A stretch of DNA of 64,000 nucleotides from Croceibacterium mercuriale (GTDB lineage: Bacteria > Pseudomonadota > Alphaproteobacteria > Sphingomonadales > Sphingomonadaceae), in the NCBI RefSeq assembly GCF_000802385.1, contig NZ_JTDN01000001.1, positions 131,501 to 195,500 of the forward strand. Direction: 5' to 3'. The translations under genes were made by a program, and so were the position numbers. Shown piece by piece: positions 26,226 to 35,471 of this stretch. Under the pieces are notes generated by a model. It worked only from the letters and a program-made list of their open reading frames with translations. It was not told where the DNA came from and ran no database searches. The stretch's first letter is position 1. Each line of letters opens with the position of its first letter.

Positions 26226-27787
26226 ACGTGATGAACGCCAGCGGGTGGAAGCCCGGCACGCCGGTTCCGGCCGGTGACGAGAGCGCGACGGTCAGCGGCA
26301 ATCGGGGACTGATGCTGGAAGAGCCGCTGATCTTCGAGATCGGCACGACCGAGACCACCGGCGTCGACCTGCCGGAGCCTGCCACCGATCGCGTCAGCCG
26401 CCTCGGCAGGCATGCCCGCACCGGCGCGATCGGTCTGCCCGGCCTGTCCGAACCGGAGACGGTGCGGCACTACACCCGGCTCAGCCGGCAGAACTACGCC
26501 ATCGACTGCGGCATCTTCCCGCTGGGATCGTGCACCATGAAGCACAATCCGCGCCTGAACGAGAAGGTCGCGCGCATGCCCGGCTTCGCCGACGTGCATC
26601 CGCTGCAGCCGGCTGACACGGTGCAGGGCGCTCTGGCCGTGATCGACGAACTTGCCGTGTGGCTGATCAAGCTGACCGGCATGCACAGCGTCGCCATGAC
26701 GCCCAAGGCCGGCGCGCATGGTGAACTCTGCGGCATCCTGTGCATCAAGGCTGCCCTGCAAGCGCGCGGGGAGGATCGCCGCGTCATCCTGGTGCCGGAA
26801 AGCGCCCATGGCACCAACCCCGCTACCGCGGCCTTCGCCGGCTTCGCCGTGGAAGGTATCCCGGCCGATGCTGATGGCCGGGTCGATCTGGCGGCGCTGA
26901 CGGCGCGGCTGGGCCCTGATGTGGCCGGCGTGATGATCACCAACCCGAACACCTGCGGCCTGTTCGAACGCGACATGAAGGCGATCTCCGATGCGGTCCA
27001 TGCCGTCGGCGGCTACGTCTATTGCGATGGCGCCAATTTCAATGCCATCGTCGGCCGGGTGCGGCCGGGCGATCTCGGCATCGATGCCATGCACATCAAC
27101 CTGCACAAGACCTTCTCCACTCCGCATGGCGGCGGCGGTCCGGGCTCTGGCCCGGTGGTCCTGTCTGAAGCGCTCAGCCCCTATGCCCCGTTGCCCTTCA
27201 CGGAACGGCAGGGTGATGGACACATCACGTTGGTGGAGGAGGAGACGGTCGGTGACCGTCACCCGCATTCGTTCGGACGGATGAGCGCGTTCCATGGCCA
27301 GATGGGCATGTTCACCCGTGCGCTGACCTACATCCTCAGCCATGGCGCGGACGGCTTGCGGCAAGTGGCGGAGGATGCGGTCCTTAACGCCAACTACATG
27401 CTGCGCAGCCTGGAAGATTTGCTGGATGCACCCTTCGCCGCCAGCGGTCCGTGCATGCACGAGGCGCTGTTCAGCGACGCCAACTTCGCCAAGGGGGTCA
27501 GCACGCTGGATGTCGCCAAGGCGCTGATCGACGAAGGCTTCCATCCGATGACCATGTACTTCCCACTGGTCGTGCACGGCGCCATGCTGGTCGAACCGAC
27601 CGAATGCGAGAGCAAGGCCACGCTCGACCAATTCATCGCCTCCATGCGCGCGATCGCGGAACGGGCGAATGCCGGCGACGACAGCCTGCATGCCGCGCCG
27701 CTCCTGGCGCCACGTCGCCGCGTCGACGAAACGGCTGCGGCCCGCAAACCGCGGCTGGTCTGGCGGGAGGTGGCGGAGCTCGGCTGA
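26222..27787 (+). CDS. gcvPB: Glycine dehydrogenase (decarboxylating) subunit 2
   Basis: The 521-residue subunit carries the PLP-binding lysine in [16 protein letters not shown], near residue 296. Other family marks are [10 protein letters not shown] and the glycine-binding region ending in the histidine of CDGANFNA. Together with GcvPA it makes the complete P protein. The split form, with order T-H-PA-PB, is found in many bacteria including sphingomonads. The gene ends the operon; no strong terminator follows. Confidence 0.96.
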   Translation: MNVMNASGWKPGTPVPAGDESATVSGNRGLMLEEPLIFEIGTTETTGVDLPEPATDRVSRLGRHARTGAIGLPGLSEPETVRHYTRLSRQNYAIDCGIFPLGSCTMKHNPRLNEKVARMPGFADVHPLQPADTVQGALAVIDELAVWLIKLTGMHSVAMTPKAGAHGELCGILCIKAALQARGEDRRVILVPESAHGTNPATAAFAGFAVEGIPADADGRVDLAALTARLGPDVAGVMITNPNTCGLFERDMKAISDAVHAVGGYVYCDGANFNAIVGRVRPGDLGIDAMHINLHKTFSTPHGGGGPGSGPVVLSEALSPYAPLPFTERQGDGHITLVEEETVGDRHPHSFGRMSAFHGQMGMFTRALTYILSHGADGLRQVAEDAVLNANYMLRSLEDLLDAPFAASGPCMHEALFSDANFAKGVSTLDVAKALIDEGFHPMTMYFPLVVHGAMLVEPTECESKATLDQFIASMRAIAERANAGDDSLHAAPLLAPRRRVDETAAARKPRLVWREVAELG

Positions 27788-27834
27788 GCGCCATGTCCGG
27801 GTCGGCCTGTAGCGGGGATCCTTGCGCCATATCG

Positions 27835-27862
27835 CGCACTAACATTTTGCAAGTGCGAAGAG
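27835..27862 (+). promoter_or_regulatory. Inverted repeat and shared motif before glycosyltransferase gene
   Basis: CGCACT (27835-27840) and AGTGCG (27852-27857) form a six-base inverted repeat with an 11-base spacer. Overlapping it, TGCAAGTGCGAAGAG (27848-27862) matches 14 of 15 bases of a sequence before gmd at 36559-36573. It may be a regulator site common to the polysaccharide genes. Confidence 0.35.
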
Positions 27863-27887
27863 CATCGGGCGGAGCTATAGGCCGGTC

Positions 27888-29027
27888 ATGACCGACATGC
27901 GGCTCACCCCGGCATCACAGACCATTGTCCTGCTGTGGGAAAGCCTTGGTCCGTACCATCATGACCGGCTCCGTGCCCTGGCGCGGAGCGGTTACAGGGT
28001 ACAGGCGATCGAGCTTGCCGAGACGAGCCAGGACTATCGCTGGGACCGTTCCTCATCAGGTGACTATGACGTCACGACCCTGTCTGCCGGACCCGTCAGG
28101 CCGTCTTCGGTCAAGCTGGCCTGGCGCATCGTGCGTGCGTCCTGGCAAACGCGCGCGCGGCATCTGTTCTTCTGCCATTATGACAAGAGCGCCGTCCTGC
28201 TTGCCGCTGTCATCCTGCGGCTGGCCGGGCGCCGTGTCTACACGATGGTGGACTCCAAGTTCGACGATTATCCGCGCCAGCTGCCGCGGGAATGCCTGAA
28301 GGCGCTGTTCCTGCTGCCTTATAGCGGCGCTTTGGTGGCCAGCAGGCGGTCGGTGGAATATCTGTCCTTCCTCGGGTTCGGCAAGCGGCCGATCGCGCAG
28401 GGGTACGACACGATCGATACCGGCCGATTCAACCGGACGATCGAGCCGGTGGCACATGACACTCCATATGCCGAACGGCCCTTCGTGGTCGTTGCCCGCC
28501 TCGTCCCGAAGAAGAACCTCGGGCTGGTGCTGCGCGCCTATGCCCAGCTCGACAGCACAGGAGCCGGCACACGGGAATTGCACATCATCGGCTACGGCCC
28601 GATGCTTGCGGATCTGGAGCAGCAAACGGAGGAACTCGGCATCGCAGCGCGGACCCGGTTCCTGGGGCAACAGCCATCCTCGTACATCGCCGATGCCCTG
28701 ACACGCTCGCTTGCCATGATCCTCGCCAGCACGGAGGAGCAGTTCGGCCTGGTCGTGAACGAAGCGCTGGCGACCGGCACGCCGGTGATCGTATCGAGCA
28801 ACGCAGGCGCCGTGGACGAGCTGGTCGACAATCTCGGCAACGGCCTCATCATCAACCCTTCGAACGAGGTGGATCTGGTCCGGGCCATGGAGTTCATGGC
28901 TGGCCTGTCCGAGACGGAGTGGCGCGCCATGAGCAGCCGGGCCAGCGCCAGCGCCCCACGCGGGCACGTGCGGCATTTCTGCGACGGTGTGGCGCGTCTC
29001 GTCAGGGACGCATCAGCCAGCTCGTGA
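27888..29027 (+). CDS. GT4-family glycosyltransferase
   Basis: The 379-residue protein has the GT-B fold with the GT4 C-terminal signatures: VARLVPKKNLGLVLRAY near residue 200 and the nucleotide-sugar site EEQFGLVVNEALATGTPV near residue 285. It should transfer a sugar from a nucleotide donor to a lipid-linked or growing polysaccharide. Donor and linkage cannot be read from the sequence. It is the only plus-strand gene of the polysaccharide region. A GGAG lies about 13 bases before the ATG, a rather long spacing. Confidence 0.88.
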   Translation: MTDMRLTPASQTIVLLWESLGPYHHDRLRALARSGYRVQAIELAETSQDYRWDRSSSGDYDVTTLSAGPVRPSSVKLAWRIVRASWQTRARHLFFCHYDKSAVLLAAVILRLAGRRVYTMVDSKFDDYPRQLPRECLKALFLLPYSGALVASRRSVEYLSFLGFGKRPIAQGYDTIDTGRFNRTIEPVAHDTPYAERPFVVVARLVPKKNLGLVLRAYAQLDSTGAGTRELHIIGYGPMLADLEQQTEELGIAARTRFLGQQPSSYIADALTRSLAMILASTEEQFGLVVNEALATGTPVIVSSNAGAVDELVDNLGNGLIINPSNEVDLVRAMEFMAGLSETEWRAMSSRASASAPRGHVRHFCDGVARLVRDASASS

Positions 29028-29046
29028 CCTTCGGCACATGATGCAG

Positions 29047-29078
29047 CATGGGCGAGGACCGATCGATCCCCGCCCATG
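29047..29078. terminator. Hairpin after glycosyltransferase gene
   Basis: Arms CATGGGCG (29047-29054) and CGCCCATG (29071-29078) pair perfectly over eight bases with a 16-base loop. It lies 20 bases past the glycosyltransferase stop, in the gap between convergent genes. No T run follows. Confidence 0.5.
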
Positions 29079-29124
29079 TCTGTCCTGACTGCAACCGTCC
29101 GCTCCGGGTCAGCCCATCGGCTAC

Positions 29125-29150
29125 GGCGCAGCCTCCCTCATGGCTGCGCC
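29125..29150. terminator. Second hairpin, before end of tailspike-like gene
   Basis: A perfect nine-base stem, GGCGCAGCC (29125-29133) with GGCTGCGCC (29142-29150), encloses eight bases. On the minus strand it follows the stop of the tailspike-like gene by 22 bases. Together with the hairpin at 29047 it insulates the module from the plus-strand gene. Confidence 0.6.
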
Positions 29151-29171
29151 GACATGCCGTTTACCGATCGA

Positions 29172-31703
29172 TCACAGCGCGTACCCGTTCAGCACACGCA
29201 CCCGGCGAACGCCGCCTGGAAGAGCGGCAGCGGTCGCGCCGGTGTTGGTTACTGACACGCGCACAAGATCATTCGAGATCACGGAGCCGCTGCTGACGAA
29301 GCCTGTCGTCGGCTCGACCCACTCCACAACATCACGCCGCTTGTCAGAGGCGCGCACCCCAGCGACGGGAAAGTCGATGGTGACCGTCGCTCCCGCGGCA
29401 ACTTCCCGCGCCGAAATGTTGCCGCTGCCGCTGAACCTGACCTTTGTTCCAGTTTCGCACGATACTTCAACCCAGCGGTTCGCTCTGTTGTCGCGACGGA
29501 AGGTGATGCGATCACCGGCTTGGCCTAGCAGCCGCGCCTCGGGCACAACGTACTCGGAAGCGGCCTCCGGGTGGAACAAGGCAACTACACGGCCATCACC
29601 GTATCCGCTGTTACCCGGCGCCCCTCGAATGGTGAAGGACACTTGCGTACCATCAGCCCAATTCCAGGAGCGCTGCCCCTGCGTATTCCTCATGCGGATA
29701 AGGCGAAGTCCATCGTCGCCATCCAGCGCAATCGGGTTATCGCCTGGGAGGACGTTGACCGACTGTTCGCCAGTCGTCGAAAGAATGGAGATACCCACAG
29801 GATCGATACCAGGGTTTGATCGCTTGAACGTGGGCAGCACGACGATCTGCGGCGCCTCGCCGCTGAGGCCATTAACCGTCTGGAATGCATCATTAGCCGT
29901 ACCGTCGATCGTGATCTTGACCGAATTGCCCTCGACCATCCCGCCGTAATACACGACAGCCGTTCTCCAAGCGGCGCGATTGTCACCACCTCCGAATGCT
30001 GGGGATTCCTGCGCCTGGCGCGTCCGCATGGCGTTGATCCGAATGTCAATGTTCCGAGGCAACTGCTTGTAGATGCCGGGGTCACAGTTTGGAACCTGCT
30101 CGGTCAGGGTTGCGGGGCCGCCCATGTAGAGAATAGCGTCGGCTTGGCCATCACAGGTTGCCTGAATGTCCAGATCAATCTCTTCCAGCTTTCCGAAATC
30201 ACCACCGAGAATGATGGGTGTATCTACAACATGGATACGTCCCTTGGAATAAGAGCCAAGAGTGAAACCTTTGCAGCGTTCGATACGAAGATCCTGGAAC
30301 ACGCACCATGGGATCGTATCAGGGGCTCGCCACGGATACCCGAACGAATAACCTGCATGGGTCCGGCCGTCGCCCTGGGCGCCGCCAAAGACACCTGCAC
30401 CGCGCAGGTTCTCCCAGCGTCCGCCGACAAACGTCTTGCCCATGCCGCCGACAATCTCGTTCTGAAGAGCATCGGCACAAACGACGTTGACGTAGGTGCT
30501 GCGGGCGGGAGTGCCCGGGTTGATCGCGCATTGGGGCGACCCGCGGAACTCGCAATTCTCCAGATATTCTTCCCGGACCTCTGATCCGCCGAGATAATAA
30601 ATCTCACCGCCCCAATCGTGCATATACACATTCCGCATAAACACGCGGCGGCAGCTGGAATCAGAAGAAAATGCTTTGTGCATCAAATTCGTGCTATGCA
30701 AAGTTCTCTGACCATTCGCATCGTAGAACTTCTCTTCGTCGTATGTGTAGGTTCCATCCATCTCGATGTTTTCGAGATAGATAAAATCCAGCAAGCCCTT
30801 GGTCCTGTCGGGAACAAGGCCGCTGCCCATCCACGGATAGTTGTTCTCATCGTGGCCGCCCTCGTATCCCGCGATTCCTGGCAGCACGACGCGCTGGGTC
30901 ACAATGTCATTGCGCCCGCCTTGGGAATTAAGGAACCGCAGCACCACGCGATCGGACGCCGTGCCGACGATCTTCACTGTGCTGCGGAGATAGAGATAGT
31001 CCGCCTGCTGGGCGGTCGTGGGGGTTCCGCTGATCCTGATGGGGTTCCACAGATCATAGTTCTGGGTGAAGGAAATTTGCCGAACATCAGGCACGGCTGC
31101 GGCGTAATCAAGCGTGGCTTGCAGATAGGGTTGTGCGTTGCTGCCGACCGCCGGAATGGGGCACCCGAACTGCTCTGGCGTGATGGCGCCCTGCGCGTCG
31201 GGCATCAGGCGGAAGTAGCGACCGCCTTCCCCTTTGAAGCAGGCGAGCGGATGCGATCGCGCCAGGTCGGCTGTGGCATTTGCATCGCTGACATAGGTTG
31301 CGGCGCCCATGCCGACTGCGGCGAAGCCGCTGCTGCCGATCACCGTAGCACCGGTCGGCAGACTGGCGGCAGACATGCTGGTGAATAGGCGAGGCGCACC
31401 GGCTGCCGCGTCGCGCGCCAGACGCTCGGCCTGCTGCGCGACACCGTTGGCAGCCTGAGCAACGCGATCCGCCGCTTGTGCAGTCCTGCCCGCCACATCC
31501 GCGGCCTCGCGTGCTGCTTCCATCTCCTGCCGGGATGCATCGAGTGCCTTGCCCGTGGCATCGGCTGCGGTTAGCGCCGCCTGGGCGGCGCTTTCGGCCT
31601 TGGCGGCGGTGCCACGGGCGGCGTCGGCAGTGCCGACAACCGCTTCGGCCATGTCGCGAGCCTCCTGTGCGCCCGCGCGCGCGGCGAAATCCAGCGCGCT
31701 CAT
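29172..31703 (-). CDS. Phage tailspike-like protein with predicted beta-helix
   Basis: The 843-residue protein starts with about 100 residues of Ala-rich coiled coil with heptad-like repeats, as in phage tail fibre stalks. A short beta domain follows (residues about 103-185, including GGRYFRLMPD and ITPEQFGCP), resembling head-binding or neck regions of tailspikes. Residues about 190-640 look like a right-handed beta-helix of the pectate-lyase superfamily. A C-terminal beta region ends RVRVLNGYAL. There is no signal peptide. GC is visibly lower than its neighbours: bases 30661-30720 contain only 24 G or C. It may bind or cleave a polysaccharide, but no catalytic residues could be fixed. Its start overlaps the upstream small gene by four bases. 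Confidence 0.6.
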   Translation of the reverse strand: MSALDFAARAGAQEARDMAEAVVGTADAARGTAAKAESAAQAALTAADATGKALDASRQEMEAAREAADVAGRTAQAADRVAQAANGVAQQAERLARDAAAGAPRLFTSMSAASLPTGATVIGSSGFAAVGMGAATYVSDANATADLARSHPLACFKGEGGRYFRLMPDAQGAITPEQFGCPIPAVGSNAQPYLQATLDYAAAVPDVRQISFTQNYDLWNPIRISGTPTTAQQADYLYLRSTVKIVGTASDRVVLRFLNSQGGRNDIVTQRVVLPGIAGYEGGHDENNYPWMGSGLVPDRTKGLLDFIYLENIEMDGTYTYDEEKFYDANGQRTLHSTNLMHKAFSSDSSCRRVFMRNVYMHDWGGEIYYLGGSEVREEYLENCEFRGSPQCAINPGTPARSTYVNVVCADALQNEIVGGMGKTFVGGRWENLRGAGVFGGAQGDGRTHAGYSFGYPWRAPDTIPWCVFQDLRIERCKGFTLGSYSKGRIHVVDTPIILGGDFGKLEEIDLDIQATCDGQADAILYMGGPATLTEQVPNCDPGIYKQLPRNIDIRINAMRTRQAQESPAFGGGDNRAAWRTAVVYYGGMVEGNSVKITIDGTANDAFQTVNGLSGEAPQIVVLPTFKRSNPGIDPVGISILSTTGEQSVNVLPGDNPIALDGDDGLRLIRMRNTQGQRSWNWADGTQVSFTIRGAPGNSGYGDGRVVALFHPEAASEYVVPEARLLGQAGDRITFRRDNRANRWVEVSCETGTKVRFSGSGNISAREVAAGATVTIDFPVAGVRASDKRRDVVEWVEPTTGFVSSGSVISNDLVRVSVTNTGATAAALPGGVRRVRVLNGYAL

Positions 31704-32152
31704 TGCGACACCCGGTATGCCAGCTCGCCCGAACTTATCTGGACGTCGAGCCAGAATGTCACTCCGCTCTCGCTGTCCTGCCAGACCGGTTCGTTCGCGT
31801 TGCCCGTGAAGCTTGCCCAGCGCCGCCCGCCGACGGTAAGGCCCTGACGGGTGGCACCGCCATCGGTCGATCGCTCCAGGCTGGCACGGCCCACCCAGTT
31901 GCCGCTCAGTTGCAGGTGGATTGGCGTGCTGCCCGCCGGCTTGAACGGACCCACGACGGTGGACGATGTCGTGCGACCCACCACCGGCTTGGGGGCGGCT
32001 GGCAGCTCCGGCAAGCTGCTCGGATTGGTGATCGTCACGGGCAGGGGTGCGCCTTGACTGACCAGCGCGAGGGTGCCGGCCCCGTCAGTGAAGCCAACGG
32101 CCGTTGGCGTAGCGAAACGTGCCGGATTGGAGATCGGAAATTTTTGCGACAT
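31700..32152 (-). CDS. Small phage-tail-like protein paired with tailspike gene
   Basis: The 150-residue product is rich in Thr, Ser, Pro and Gly with predicted beta strands; residues 70-150 read like a small beta sandwich (LQLSGNWVGRASLERSTDGG). It lacks a signal peptide. Similar short proteins precede tail fibre genes in prophages, but I cannot name a family. GAGAGG lies five bases before the ATG, and the stop overlaps the next gene by four bases, so the two are made together. No other phage gene is nearby. Confidence 0.55.
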   Translation of the reverse strand: MSQKFPISNPARFATPTAVGFTDGAGTLALVSQGAPLPVTITNPSSLPELPAAPKPVVGRTTSSTVVGPFKPAGSTPIHLQLSGNWVGRASLERSTDGGATRQGLTVGGRRWASFTGNANEPVWQDSESGVTFWLDVQISSGELAYRVSQ

Positions 32153-32186
32153 CGGGCCTCTCTTGCTTGGGAGTACCGACCCTGAC

Positions 32187-32229
32187 TAACCACTATGGTT
32201 ATTGTAGGAAAATGCTTTTTACCACATAA
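32187..32229 (-). promoter_or_regulatory. Promoter and palindrome for tailspike-like pair
   Basis: On the minus strand TTATGT (32224-32229) and TACAAT (32201-32206) are 17 bases apart, a sigma-70-like promoter with a good -10 box. Just downstream, at the expected start of transcription, TAACCA-CTA-TGGTTA (32187-32201) is a perfect palindrome and could be an operator. The region 32153-32287 is AT-rich for this chromosome. Confidence 0.55.
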
Positions 32230-32287
32230 GCAGGCTGAACGGCATCGCCGCAGGAGCTAACGGTTCATACCCCAAGTCGCGGGTGGA

Positions 32288-33520
32288 CTACCGCCTGTGC
32301 TGCTCCACCAGCGTCAGCATACGCTGTTCCGCCGCAGCGATGATCGCCGGTCGTGACCAGCGTTCGACCGCTCGCATCCTGGCCGCTTCGCCCAGGGCGT
32401 GCCGCCTGGCAGGATTGTCGATCAACTGCACGATCGCATCCGCCATCGCCGCGCCATTTCCAGGCTCGCTGTTGATGCCGCAACCTTCGACCTCGGCATG
32501 CAGGCCGGTGCCGGCGGCGGCCGTCGCGACCACCGGCCGACCGGATGCCAGCATGTTGGTCAGCTTGGACGGCAGCACCAGATCGGCAGCCTCCGCCTTC
32601 TGCGGCAACAGGTGTACGCTCGCCAGTGACAGGAACTCGGCCATCCGCCCTGTCGGCTGCAGATCATGGAACTGGATATTGTCGAGCCCGGCGGCCAGCT
32701 GCTGCAGGTTGGCCCGGTTGGGGCCCTCGCCACAGATGACGAAGCTGATGTCCGGCCGCCCGGCCAAGCCTCGGGCCGCATCGATCACCACTTCCAGGCC
32801 CTGCTTGTTGGCGATGTTACCCGAATACAGTGCCACATGACGGTCGCCCAGACCCCATTCCGCGCGATAGCGTGCCCCGTCATGTGTCGTGCCGGCGAAA
32901 TCGGCATTGGACCAGTTGCGTAACTCGTAGATGCGCTCAGGCGGAACGCCCTTGTCGGCAAGCAGCGCCGCCATCGGCGGGCTGATCGTCGACACCATAT
33001 TGGCCTGACGCAGGATGCGCCGCTCGATAGCATGCGCGGCCTTGGCCAACGTTGCTGCGCCGCCACCGATCAGGCCTGTGGCGAACGCTGCGTCCACCTC
33101 GAAGTCCTGCACATGCACCCACAGCGGTGCCCCGGCCCGCCGCGCGGCCTGCGCTGCCACCGGGACCGACATCAGCGACGGCGCGACTGCCACGACCAGG
33201 TCCGGCCGCTGACGGGCTGCGGCCATGGCGTCCCCGCGCACCGACAGGGCGAAGCTGGCATGATGCAGCAGGCGCCGGGCGGCGGATGGTTGCTGCGGGA
33301 TATAATGCGGCACCCGCGTGACCGTTACGCCATCCTCGATCGCGGTTGAGCGATAGCCGGAATGGCCGGCATAAAGCCGCCACTGCGGATAGTACGGCAC
33401 GCCGGCCATTACATGCACATCGTGCCCGCGTTCGGCCAGACCGGTTGCCAGACCGGCCGTGTATGGGCCGATGCCGACCGGCTCCGGGGCGTAGTTCAGC
33501 CCGATAATCGAGATTTGCAT
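32288..33520 (-). CDS. wcaI: WcaI-like GT4 glycosyltransferase
   Basis: The 410-residue protein matches the colanic acid glycosyltransferase WcaI in length and pattern: ISIIGLNYAPEPVGIGPYT at the start, GVPYYPQW near residue 45, WVHVQDFEVDAA, and a C-terminal donor site with LPSKLTNMLASGRPVVAT. WcaI adds a sugar (fucose in colanic acid assembly) to the lipid-linked repeat. I chose ATG 33520, which begins exactly at the conserved first strand; the open frame upstream overlaps the fcl end. It lies downstream of fcl by 25 bases. Confidence 0.8.
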   Translation of the reverse strand: MQISIIGLNYAPEPVGIGPYTAGLATGLAERGHDVHVMAGVPYYPQWRLYAGHSGYRSTAIEDGVTVTRVPHYIPQQPSAARRLLHHASFALSVRGDAMAAARQRPDLVVAVAPSLMSVPVAAQAARRAGAPLWVHVQDFEVDAAFATGLIGGGAATLAKAAHAIERRILRQANMVSTISPPMAALLADKGVPPERIYELRNWSNADFAGTTHDGARYRAEWGLGDRHVALYSGNIANKQGLEVVIDAARGLAGRPDISFVICGEGPNRANLQQLAAGLDNIQFHDLQPTGRMAEFLSLASVHLLPQKAEAADLVLPSKLTNMLASGRPVVATAAAGTGLHAEVEGCGINSEPGNGAAMADAIVQLIDNPARRHALGEAARMRAVERWSRPAIIAAAEQRMLTLVEQHRR

Positions 33521-33545
33521 TGAAGCGCCGGGCCGTGAAGGGTGA

Positions 33546-34493
33546 TCAGAGCGCAGGCTGCTTGACATGCCCGGCGAGGAACTCGGCATAGGCATTCCCG
33601 ATCCCGTCGCGCAGACCGATCTGCGGGCGCCACCCCATCGCTGCCAGCTTCGCCCCGCTCATCAGTTTCCTGGGTGTGCCGTCAGGCTTGCTGGTGTCCT
33701 TGGTGATCGTGCCGGTGAAGCCCACCACATCGCAGACCAGTTCCGCCAGCTCCGCGATCGGCAGATCCTCGCCGGAGCCGAGATTGACATGCTCGTCGTC
33801 CGAGTAGGTCTGCAGCAGGAAGACGCAGCCATCGGCCAGGTCGTCAGCATGCAGGAATTCGCGTCGCGGCGTGCCCGTGCCCCAGATCTCGATGCTGTCG
33901 GCACCCGCAAGCTTGGCCTCGTGCGCCTTGCGGATCAGCGCGGGCAGGACATGGCTGCCATTCAGGTCGTAATTGTCGCCAGGACCGTAAAGGTTGGTGG
34001 GCATGGCGCTGATGTAGTCGCAGCCATATTGCCTTCGGTAGGACTGGCACAGCTTGATCCCCGCGATCTTGGCGATCGCGTACCATTCGTTCGTGGGTTC
34101 CAGCGGTCCGGTCAGCAGCGCATCTTCGGTAATCGGCTGCGACGCCATCTTGGGATAGATGCAGGACGATCCCAGAAACAGCAGCTTTTCCACGCCGACC
34201 TGCCGCGCGCCTTCGATCAGGTTCGCCTCGATCATGAGGTTGTCGTACAGAAATTCGGCCGGGTAGGTGTCGTTCGCTAGAATCCCGCCGACCTTGGCCG
34301 CGGCGACCACCACGACATCGGGGCGATTGGCGGCATACCACTCGCGCACCGCAACCTGTTCGCGCAGGTCGACCGATCGGTCTGCCGTCAGGATCTCGCA
34401 TCCCTCATCCGCCAGCCGGCGCACGATCGCAGAACCGACCATGCCCTTGTGTCCGGCAACATAGATGCGCTTGCCTTGCAGCGAATAGGTCAT
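33546..34493 (-). CDS. fcl: GDP-L-fucose synthase
   Basis: The 315-residue enzyme is a short-chain dehydrogenase with the NADP motif [10 protein letters not shown] near residue 14, the catalytic serine in LGSSCIYP, and the Tyr-Lys pair in YAIAKIAG. It epimerises and reduces GDP-4-keto-6-deoxymannose to GDP-L-fucose. It is the partner of gmd, located about 1 kb upstream, and the product feeds the nearby glycosyltransferases. Length is typical (about 320). Confidence 0.95.
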   Translation of the reverse strand: MTYSLQGKRIYVAGHKGMVGSAIVRRLADEGCEILTADRSVDLREQVAVREWYAANRPDVVVVAAAKVGGILANDTYPAEFLYDNLMIEANLIEGARQVGVEKLLFLGSSCIYPKMASQPITEDALLTGPLEPTNEWYAIAKIAGIKLCQSYRRQYGCDYISAMPTNLYGPGDNYDLNGSHVLPALIRKAHEAKLAGADSIEIWGTGTPRREFLHADDLADGCVFLLQTYSDDEHVNLGSGEDLPIAELAELVCDVVGFTGTITKDTSKPDGTPRKLMSGAKLAAMGWRPQIGLRDGIGNAYAEFLAGHVKQPAL

Positions 34494-34506
34494 TGTTCGT
34501 CTTTCT

Positions 34507-35379
34507 TCAAACTGTCTGGGCATGGCGGTTGGGCCGGTCGACGATGATCCGCAGGTATGGCGCAAGCCAGTAAGCCAGCTGCTGCACCGGGCCGCCGCCG
34601 TGCAGGCGCACGAACCGCATCCAGTCGCGGTGATGGACCTTGCGCCGCTCCTTGTGCAGCAATCGCACGCGCTGCCACCGCGAAAGCGAGGGATCGAGCG
34701 ACGACCGCTCCGTCGAATTGGCTGCGCACGCGCCCAGCATCCGACCGGCGAGATACATCGGAATGCCGGCCTTGCGCGCACGGTATCCGTAATCGAGATC
34801 GCCGTAGATATGCTCGAAATCCGCAAGCATGTTGCCCAGCCGCTCTTCGGCGGCGCGGGACACCAGCACGATATTGCCGCTGACCGAATCGATCGGCGCG
34901 GGCTCGCCGGTCGGCGCGATCGGCTGCAGGCGCAGCGGGCGGGCAGGGTTCTTGCACTGATGCCCGCCATAGGTCAGGACGCCTGTCCCCGGCTCGAACG
35001 TCGCGCCGGACACGATCACCGCGCCGCCACGTGGCACCATCCGGTCCGCATCCGTCACAAGTTGCGCCAGTGCGCCGGCCTCCAGCTCGACATCGTCGTT
35101 GAGCCAGAGGTAAAAATCGAACTGCCGTCCGGAAGCCTTGGCGGAATCCCACGCCAAGCGCATCCCGCCGTTCCAGAACAGGTTGCCGCTACCCTGGATG
35201 ACATTGGCGGCCGGGAGAAACTGCCTGACCGCGTCGCCGGTGCCATCCGTGGACCCGTCATCCACCAGGAACACGTTCTCCGGGCGGAAGTGCTCCTGCG
35301 CCATCAATTGGTCCAGGCAACGCAAGGTCAGCGCCTTGCGATTATGGCAGGTCAACAATATCGCGATCTCTGCCGTCAT
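34507..35379 (-). CDS. GT2-family glycosyltransferase
   Basis: The 290-residue protein has the GT-A fold marks of GT2: [10 protein letters not shown] at the N-terminus, the nucleotide-binding [11 protein letters not shown] near residue 37, and the metal site WLNDDVE near residue 90. The segment [12 protein letters not shown] resembles rhamnosyltransferases of the WbbL type, but the donor is not determined. AAGGAAG lies upstream of the ATG. It is separated from gmd by a strong hairpin and is 13 bases from fcl. Confidence 0.85.
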   Translation of the reverse strand: MTAEIAILLTCHNRKALTLRCLDQLMAQEHFRPENVFLVDDGSTDGTGDAVRQFLPAANVIQGSGNLFWNGGMRLAWDSAKASGRQFDFYLWLNDDVELEAGALAQLVTDADRMVPRGGAVIVSGATFEPGTGVLTYGGHQCKNPARPLRLQPIAPTGEPAPIDSVSGNIVLVSRAAEERLGNMLADFEHIYGDLDYGYRARKAGIPMYLAGRMLGACAANSTERSSLDPSLSRWQRVRLLHKERRKVHHRDWMRFVRLHGGGPVQQLAYWLAPYLRIIVDRPNRHAQTV

Positions 35380-35419
35380 CCGCCGCTTCCTTCCGGGTAG
35401 TCCGCTTCCATGAGGGACA

Positions 35420-35458
35420 AGGCGCGCCGCAAGAGCCCGATGCTCCAGCGGCGCGCCT
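35420..35458 (-). terminator. Long hairpin after gmd
   Basis: An 11-base perfect stem (35420-35430 with 35448-35458) has a 17-base loop that can itself form a four-pair GAGC/GCTC stem. It follows the gmd stop by 13 bases on the minus strand and precedes the GT2 gene. It probably ends or lowers gmd transcription, so the next genes may have their own promoter. Confidence 0.65.
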
Positions 35459-35471
35459 CGTGACGTCAGGC

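Noticed and set aside
29172..32152. Complete or partial prophage
   Set aside because: No integrase, terminase, capsid, tail tube, lysis or attachment repeats are present; only tail-fibre-like genes occur.
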